From positions 1-9,900 of the forward strand of contig CAZYCC010000057.1 of assembly GCA_964645985.1 (NCBI GenBank): a stretch of 9,900 nucleotides of DNA. Direction: 5' to 3'. The first letter of the stretch is position 1; every line of letters starts with the position of its first letter. Shown here in pieces: positions 5,693 through 9,900 of the stretch. The translations under genes were made by a program, and so were the position numbers. The notes below the pieces were generated by a model. The model saw only the letters and a program-made list of their open reading frames with translations. It searched no databases and was not told the origin of the DNA. This DNA comes from CAZYCC01 sp964645985 (GTDB taxonomy: Bacteria; Bacillota; Clostridia; Oscillospirales; CAG-272).

Positions 5693-6328
5693 TTGCTCGG
5701 TTTTTACAATTACACGGTTCTTCTCACCTACGCGGGGCTTGCCTGCGGCATTGCGGGGGTCTTCCTCGCGTTCACCGGGCGGGTCGATGTCGCCGTGCTT
5801 CTTCTGCTGATCGCCGGTTGCCTTGATATGTTCGACGGCAAAGTCGCCTCGACGAGGGAGCGCACACCGCAGGAAAAGCGCTTCGGCATTCAAATCGATT
5901 CGCTCAGCGACCTTGTCGCCTTCGGCGTCCTGCCGGCGGCGATAGGCTACGGTGTCGGCCTCACCGCCGTGTGGTACATCCCGATCGCCTGTCTTTATGT
6001 CCTCGCCGCGCTCATTCGCCTCGCCTACTTCAATGTTCTCGAGGAGGAGCGGCAGGACACCGAGGGCGGGCGGCGCAAGTCCTACACGGGTTTGCCGGTG
6101 ACGCCGGTCTCGGGATTCCTCGCGCTGCTGTATTTGTTCGAGCAGCCGCTTGACTCCCTGCACCCCGCGCTCTTCTCCTATGTCTATCTCGCGGCGCTAA
6201 CGGTGTTTGGCCTGCTCTTCCTCGCAAAGTATGTGAAAATTAAGAAACTGTCCGGCCGCGGCATGATTGTCGTGACCGCGCTCGGCGTGCTGCTCTTCGC
6301 CGCCATCCTCGCGAAAGCTATCCTGTAG
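5693..6328 (+). CDS. pssA: CDP-diacylglycerol-serine O-phosphatidyltransferase (phosphatidylserine synthase)
   Basis: An integral membrane enzyme (211 residues from the TTG start) that joins L-serine to CDP-diacylglycerol, giving phosphatidylserine, the precursor of phosphatidylethanolamine. The CDP-alcohol phosphotransferase motif is at 45-73: D45-x2-D48-G49-x2-A52 ... G65-x3-D69-x3-D73, with all four metal-binding Asp residues. The Arg that normally follows the Ala is Ser (S53), and the interval to G65 is longer than the usual eight residues, as in clostridial homologues with an inserted charged loop. IQIDSLSDLVAFGVLP and YTGLPVTP (131-138) are further family signatures. Several hydrophobic segments (about 8-26, 32-44, 73-88, 94-112, 138-150, 163-180 and 190-208) fit a six- to eight-helix protein. 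No phosphatidylserine decarboxylase gene is next to it. It ends in two consecutive TAG codons and is followed by a terminator. Confidence 0.94.
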   Translation: MLGFYNYTVLLTYAGLACGIAGVFLAFTGRVDVAVLLLLIAGCLDMFDGKVASTRERTPQEKRFGIQIDSLSDLVAFGVLPAAIGYGVGLTAVWYIPIACLYVLAALIRLAYFNVLEEERQDTEGGRRKSYTGLPVTPVSGFLALLYLFEQPLDSLHPALFSYVYLAALTVFGLLFLAKYVKIKKLSGRGMIVVTALGVLLFAAILAKAIL

Positions 6329-6368
6329 TAGAGCGCTCCGCCGCTTCTCCTCCTTCCTCATATAAACA

Positions 6369-6425
6369 ACCCCCCGAGCGGGGCGGCACCTCGACTAGGG
6401 GCTGCTCCCTCCCGGGGGGTCTTTT
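6369..6425. terminator. Two-way intrinsic terminator between pssA and the lipoprotein gene
   Basis: ACCCCCCG (6369-6376) pairs with CGGGGGGT (6413-6420) around a 36-nt interior that can fold further (AGGG/CCCT). CTTTT follows on plus and TTGTTTATA on minus. It lies 40 bp after the pssA stop and 31 bp after the lipoprotein stop, and can serve both. Confidence 0.75.
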
Positions 6426-6451
6426 GCGCGAAACCTTGCCGCGTGGCGCGT

Positions 6452-7726
6452 CTACTGCCCGCTCGCGAGGTCGACCCAGGCGTGGGCTGTGCCGGTTGCC
6501 TCGGGATAGGCGCTCTCGTCCCAAACATGGCTCGTCTCGCGCAGGAAGTCGCTCGTCACATTGAAGTAGCGATGGTAGGCGGGGCCGCCGACCGGATCGT
6601 CCCATGTGACATCGACCGCGTACCACTCGCCATCGAGCTGCACTAAGTTCCACGCATGCGCCTCGCCCCCGTGCCCGCTGCCGTCGACCGTGAGGCAGGG
6701 GATACCGAGCAGGTCCATAAAGAGCTGAAAGGTTGTCGCGTAGCCGCGGCAAATGCCCTTCCCCTCAAGCAGGAACCCGTATGGGGTATCGTTGTCGCGC
6801 GTCGGGGCAAGGCCCGCGTCGGGATAAAGCACGGCGTCGTCATATGCGCCGTTCGCTGTCATCCAGTCGTGCAGAGCGAGCTCGCGCGCGGCGTCATCCT
6901 TTCCCTCAAGGGAAAGGCTTGCGAGAACCTCGCGGCAGCGCGCGAGCAGCCGCACCCCGCGCACGCTGAGCGCGCTCTCATCGCCTGTGCGGTAGGCGGT
7001 GAGGATGGCGTCCTCATCGTATGGGTCGCTCGACAGATCTGAGGACAAGTCTTCGCTCGCCGCCTCGGAGGAACTCCCGCCCTCGCTACGGAAGGGGTAG
7101 GTCGGCAGGGTGAGCGCGGGCAAAGTGTCGGTTTTCCCGCCGAAGGCATCGCGCAGCGCGCGCTCGGCGGCGGCGGGGTTGGGGCAGATGCAGAGCAGGG
7201 CGATGTCCCCCTGCTGTGTGACAAGCGCCCGGCGCGCCATTGCCTCATCTGCGGGGGCGTAGCCGGCGAAGGTATCGGCACGGCCCACTGCCCACGCGGT
7301 AAGAAGTTCGCACGCGCGCTCTCCGTCGCTCTCGGCGCGAAGGCGCAGGACGGCAATCTCAAAGGCCGAGCTCTCGCCCGGGCGCACTACTACCCCCTCG
7401 GTGACGCGCGCGATGTCCTCGTCCGGGGTGAAAGAACCCCCCTCATCGAGGGAAAACAAATCGGCGACGCAATCCTTGAAGGCGCTCTCCTCCCTCTCGC
7501 TGCCGCTGCCGTCGCCGCGAATCGAAAACAGCTGCGATGGCAGACTCTCCTCCCCCTCCTGCGAGGCGAGCAGCGCCGCCGCTACCTGCGAGACGGTGGG
7601 CGCGGGCGAATTTCCCCCGGAGGAGAACCCCCCGCTCTCTTCCCCGCCGCCGCAGGAGAGAAGCGCGAGAGCCATCGCCGCCGCGAGCAGAAGCGAGGGC
7701 AGCGCCGCGCGGAAAAATCGGAGCAT
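6452..7726 (-). CDS. Lipoprotein with a DUF4358-like region and a transglutaminase-like domain
   Basis: A 424-residue lipoprotein. The signal peptide has a hydrophobic core (about 6-23) and the lipobox LLSC with lipid-modified C25, followed by a Gly/Ser linker. Residues about 45-200 resemble DUF4358, a domain of small Firmicutes lipoproteins of unknown function; the similar part is FEIAVLRLRA, then FAGYAP, then an alternating strand near 173-182. A Ser/Glu/Asp linker (about 213-240) leads to a transglutaminase-like domain (about 258-405) with the full triad: C326 in GKGICRGYA, H357 in EAHAWN and D372 in VDVTWDD. The family includes proteases, amidases and crosslinking enzymes, so the substrate is unknown; action on cell-wall or surface protein outside the membrane is likely. 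The start ATG at 7726 has GAAGG 9 nt upstream, inside a small inverted repeat (7736-7748). It lies 38 nt after the antiporter gene, probably in one operon. Confidence 0.88.
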   Translation of the reverse strand: MLRFFRAALPSLLLAAAMALALLSCGGGEESGGFSSGGNSPAPTVSQVAAALLASQEGEESLPSQLFSIRGDGSGSEREESAFKDCVADLFSLDEGGSFTPDEDIARVTEGVVVRPGESSAFEIAVLRLRAESDGERACELLTAWAVGRADTFAGYAPADEAMARRALVTQQGDIALLCICPNPAAAERALRDAFGGKTDTLPALTLPTYPFRSEGGSSSEAASEDLSSDLSSDPYDEDAILTAYRTGDESALSVRGVRLLARCREVLASLSLEGKDDAARELALHDWMTANGAYDDAVLYPDAGLAPTRDNDTPYGFLLEGKGICRGYATTFQLFMDLLGIPCLTVDGSGHGGEAHAWNLVQLDGEWYAVDVTWDDPVGGPAYHRYFNVTSDFLRETSHVWDESAYPEATGTAHAWVDLASGQ

Positions 7727-7764
7727 AGCAAAGAACCTTCCCGGAAGGATACCGCAGCTATCTT

Positions 7765-9108
7765 TTACTTCGCCTTGCTCGGCGCGGGGAGATCCCCCTC
7801 GCGCGAGCGGTTGCGTACGCGGGCGTTTCGCGCGGCGCTCGGGTCGATGTCTCCGGCGCGCACGAGCGCGACCTTGGTGGCGAAGGGGCCGACGAGCTCG
7901 TAAATCAGCACGGAGAAGAGAATAATGTTGCGCACGAGCACGCCTGTCTGGCCCATCCCCGCGGCGGAGACGGTCGCCGCCATCCCGAGCGCGACCCCCG
8001 CCTGCGGCAGCAGCGTCACCCCCAAATACTTGACGATTGATCTCTCGCAGCCCATCGCGGAAGAGCTTGCGCGCGCGCCGATATATTTGCCCGCCGAGCG
8101 GAAGAGGATGTAGACAACGCCGATGAGGATGACGAACGGGTCGCGGAAGACATCGAACTCCAGCCCCGCGCCGCTGATCGTGAAGAAGAGGATATACAGC
8201 GGCATTGTCCACTTTTCGGTGCGATCCATCATCTCCTCGGAGAAGTCGCAGACGTTGCAGAAGACCGTCCCGAGCATCATGCAGACGAGCAGAGGCGAGA
8301 AGGAGAGAACGACGCCGCCGCCGAGAGGCAGCTCCATCTGCGAGAGGGCGACGGTCATCATGACGGCGGTGACCGAGAGGCAGAGGCGCTTGCTGTTCGA
8401 TTTGAAAAACCGCTCGCAGAAAGACAGCAGCAGACCCATCGCTGAGCCCAAAATCAGCGAGATAACAATCTCGAGCAGAGGGTTGACCAAAACCGACACA
8501 AGGTCGACCACTCCGCTCTCGATGGCGCGCGCGATGCCGAAGGAGATGGCGAAGAGAACAAGACCGACCGCGTCATCTAACGCGACAATCGGCAGGAGAA
8601 TGTCGGTTAGCGGCCCCTTCGCCTTGTATTGGCGCACGACCATCAGCGTCGCCGCGGGGGCGGTGGCGGACGCGACCGCGCCGAGAATCAGCGCCGCCGA
8701 GAGCGGCAGCTTCTCCGGGAGGGCGAAGTGCAGCGCAACGAGCGCCCCATCGACAAAGATCGTTGCGGTGAGCGCCTGCAAAATGCCGATGACGGTCGCC
8801 TGCTTGCCGGTCTTTTTCAGCGAGGATAGGCGAAACTCCGACCCGATGGAGAAGGCGATAAACCCGAGCGCGACATCCGAGATGATGCCGAGCGAGCCTA
8901 AGATCTGCTCGGAGGTGAACCCCAGTCCCCCGGCGTACGGAACCCCGCGCGCGGCGAGAAAGCCCCCGAGCCTGCCGAGGCAGTACGGCCCGAGCAGAAT
9001 CCCGCCGAGAAGGTACCCGGTGACGGCGGGCAGCCCGAGCGGCTTCATCAGCCGCGTCATCCCCAGCCCCACCGCGAGCGCGAGCGATAAACAAAGAAGA
9101 ATTTCCAT
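7765..9108 (-). CDS. CPA2-family cation/proton antiporter (Kef/NapA type, no regulatory domain)
   Basis: A polytopic membrane protein of 447 residues, hydrophobic through about residue 415 with 12-13 membrane segments. It resembles the monovalent cation:proton antiporter-2 family (Pfam Na_H_Exchanger): early LPAVTGYLLGGILLGP (26-41), SATAPAAT (147-154, the unwound-helix motif) and the ion-binding double Asp D178-D179 in VALDDAVG. A paired Asp is typical of electrogenic exchangers such as NapA, and FRSAGKYIGA (336-345) carries the conserved basic residue of a later helix. Na+/H+ or K+/H+ exchange cannot be told apart from sequence. The C-terminal tail is short, basic and polar, with no TrkA-N/RCK domain as in KefB/KefC. 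The ATG at 9108 is chosen because the first helix begins there, although I see no ribosome binding site. It is the first gene of a likely two-gene operon with the transglutaminase-like lipoprotein. Confidence 0.92.
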   Translation of the reverse strand: MEILLCLSLALAVGLGMTRLMKPLGLPAVTGYLLGGILLGPYCLGRLGGFLAARGVPYAGGLGFTSEQILGSLGIISDVALGFIAFSIGSEFRLSSLKKTGKQATVIGILQALTATIFVDGALVALHFALPEKLPLSAALILGAVASATAPAATLMVVRQYKAKGPLTDILLPIVALDDAVGLVLFAISFGIARAIESGVVDLVSVLVNPLLEIVISLILGSAMGLLLSFCERFFKSNSKRLCLSVTAVMMTVALSQMELPLGGGVVLSFSPLLVCMMLGTVFCNVCDFSEEMMDRTEKWTMPLYILFFTISGAGLEFDVFRDPFVILIGVVYILFRSAGKYIGARASSSAMGCERSIVKYLGVTLLPQAGVALGMAATVSAAGMGQTGVLVRNIILFSVLIYELVGPFATKVALVRAGDIDPSAARNARVRNRSREGDLPAPSKAK

Positions 9109-9151
9109 AAAAATAAAGAAGAGCACCGCAGCGCCAAATCGGCGCGAGGGT

Positions 9152-9180
9152 ATGGTAGCACAAACAAGCGCAAAATGCAA
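9152..9180 (-). promoter_or_regulatory. Possible promoter of the antiporter operon
   Basis: On the minus strand, TTGCAT (9180-9175), a 17-bp spacer and TACCAT (9157-9152) would start transcription near 9145, leaving a leader of about 37 nt. Both boxes are weak. A small hairpin, GCGCC/GGCGC (9131-9145), sits at the predicted start. Confidence 0.4.
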
Positions 9181-9198
9181 GGAGAAAATTTTTTCTCC
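9181..9198. repeat. Inverted repeat between divergent promoters
   Basis: GGAGAAA (9181-9187) and TTTCTCC (9192-9198) form perfect 7-bp arms around ATTT. The repeat lies between the -35 boxes of the antiporter and secreted-protein promoters, touching the former and 7 bp from the latter. It could be an operator for both, or an old terminator remnant. Confidence 0.55.
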
Positions 9199-9205
9199 TA
9201 CCGTC

Positions 9206-9234
9206 TTGACAAGCCCAATCTGTTGATGTATACT
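9206..9234 (+). promoter_or_regulatory. Strong promoter of the C-terminal secreted-protein gene
   Basis: TTGACA (9206-9211, perfect -35), a 17-bp spacer and TATACT (9229-9234, five of six bases) form the strongest promoter in the window. Transcription should begin near 9241, giving a leader of about 28 nt that holds the GGAGG ribosome binding site. Confidence 0.88.
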
Positions 9235-9255
9235 AAAATGCAAGATTTTGCCAAT

Positions 9256-9260
9256 GGAGG
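9256..9260 (+). promoter_or_regulatory. Ribosome binding site of the secreted-protein gene
   Basis: GGAGG lies 8 nt before the ATG at 9269, fixing that start over the upstream in-frame TTG (9248) and ATG (9254). Confidence 0.88.
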
Positions 9261-9268
9261 TGTGCAAA

Positions 9269-9505
9269 ATGAAAACAAAAGGTTACGTTTCTCGGTTTTT
9301 CGCAATACTGCTCTGCCTCGCGATGGTCGCGGTGGCGATGCCAGCGGTCGCGTTCGGCGAGGGGGAGCCCGAGGGAGGCTTCGTTGCCACGACTTTTGGC
9401 ACCGGCGCCGAGAGCTGGGCACAGACAGCGAAGGACGAAAACGACGCGCCGATCGCTATTTACAACCACACGCAATTCCTTGTGTCCATTGACAAGTACT
9501 ACTAG
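9269..9505 (+). CDS. N-terminal part of a secreted protein of unknown function, ended by an in-frame TAG
   Basis: The frame gives 78 residues before TAG at 9503-9505. Residues 1-29 are a clear Sec signal peptide: basic MKTKGYVSR, core FFAILLCLAMVAVAM and a probable signal peptidase I site after AVA. The mature part begins FGEGEPEGG and continues EGGFVATTFGTG; I recognise no domain. A strong promoter and ribosome binding site precede it, so it should be highly expressed. The stop lies in a Tyr-rich stretch (TAC TAC TAG TAC), one base away from TAC. The same frame stays open to the window end, so this is probably the front of a longer gene that has suffered a nonsense change, or is read through, or contains a sequencing error. 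Confidence 0.75.
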   Translation: MKTKGYVSRFFAILLCLAMVAVAMPAVAFGEGEPEGGFVATTFGTGAESWAQTAKDENDAPIAIYNHTQFLVSIDKYY

Positions 9506-9900
9506 TACGGGCCCGACGGGCTGAGTAACACCTCGGAATGGGACGACGGCCTCGGCATTGACGCAAAAGTCGGTTTCCATCAAACCAAGTACAATAAGGA
9601 CACGAACGAGTGGGAAGAGGGCGGTATCACCGCCGGTAAGTTCGTCCTCGACATCACCGATCTCACCGGCACGACGACGAGCGTTGTCTGCCCGCCGACG
9701 ACGGTCGGCGGAACTGCCGACGAAATCATTCTTCGCTTTGAGACCGCCGACTTCGGCACCCCCGCCTACCAGATCCTCGCGAACGATATGTACACCGTTC
9801 AGCTGAGCATCTACATCGACGCTAATTCCGACACACCGAACTATGTCGGCAGCGAGGTGAAGAAGATCAAGTTCACCGGCGACAAGATGTACAGCCACAA
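9506..9900 (+). pseudogene. Continuation of the same secreted protein beyond the TAG (partial, runs off the window)
   Basis: After TAG the same frame stays open for 131 codons to the window end and looks coding. It has the same codon style, with C or G at most third positions, and a balanced, beta-rich, acidic surface-protein composition: YGPDGLSNTSEWDDGLGID, FVLDITDLTGTTTSV, YTVQLSIYIDANSD. No ribosome binding site and start follow the stop closely; the first in-frame ATG is near 9788. Separate translation of this part is therefore unlikely. No domain was recognised. Confidence 0.6.

Noticed and set aside
7727..8212. Upstream extension of the lipoprotein frame to 8212
   Set aside because: It overlaps the antiporter gene, and its sequence is an Arg-rich shadow. 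A lipoprotein signal peptide with a ribosome binding site starts at 7726.
8123..9226. Plus-strand open frame of 367 codons antisense to the antiporter
   Set aside because: It is a shadow frame: Ser/Arg/Pro-rich, with no start signals. The opposite strand encodes an obvious membrane protein.
9269..9900. Genome-wide recoding of TAG as a sense codon
   Set aside because: TAG ends pssA just before a terminator and also ends the lipoprotein gene; reading through either would run into the shared terminator.

Overview
The window looks like chromosomal DNA of a GC-rich member of the Clostridia (Gram-positive). The reasons are a type I dockerin of the form common in gut Clostridia, a clostridial-type phosphatidylserine synthase, a CsoR/CopA copper pair with a C-terminal copper-chaperone domain on the pump, a DUF4358-like lipoprotein, strong AGGAGG-type ribosome binding sites and sigma-A promoters with 17-bp spacers. 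No RNA gene, CRISPR array, insertion sequence or phage gene was seen.

Layout. (1) 1-1595 (+): a secreted, probably beta-propeller-like protein ending in a type I dockerin. Its well-placed start and signal peptide are in a different reading frame from the body, so the gene carries a frameshift. (2) 1657-1690: a long perfect hairpin serving as a two-way terminator. (3) 1730-5367 (-): a copper-resistance operon, csoR then copA. Transcription starts at a promoter wrapped in two near-identical perfect palindromes of CsoR-operator type (centres 22 bp apart), followed by an unusually long leader of about 435 nt. CopA carries a fused CopZ-like domain that has its own ribosome binding site and ATG. 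(4) 5404-6328 (+): pssA, divergent from the copper operon, with a promoter, a GC-rich leader of about 250 nt and a TTG start. (5) 6369-6420: a second two-way terminator between convergent genes. (6) 6452-9108 (-): a CPA2-type cation/proton antiporter followed 38 nt later by a lipoprotein joining a DUF4358-like region to a transglutaminase-like domain. (7) 9206-9900 (+): a strong promoter and the start of a secreted protein of unknown function, interrupted by an in-frame TAG after 78 codons and running off the window.

How the parts fit. Copper entering the cell should release CsoR from the paired operators, inducing csoR-copA. The pump then exports Cu(I), and the C-terminal CopZ-like domain, fused or made separately, would deliver it. 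pssA supplies phosphatidylserine for membrane lipid synthesis and shares only the divergent intergenic region. The antiporter and lipoprotein form a small envelope operon. The two secreted-protein genes at the window edges are visibly less GC-rich than the middle, and each has an apparent reading-frame lesion (a frameshift in one, a nonsense codon in the other).

No clearly new multi-gene system was recognised. The most informative oddities are the nested chaperone start inside copA, the paired operator architecture with its long leader and G14 tract, the CsoR N-terminal extension with a CxxC, the Ser replacing Arg in the PssA motif, and the two interrupted secreted-protein genes.
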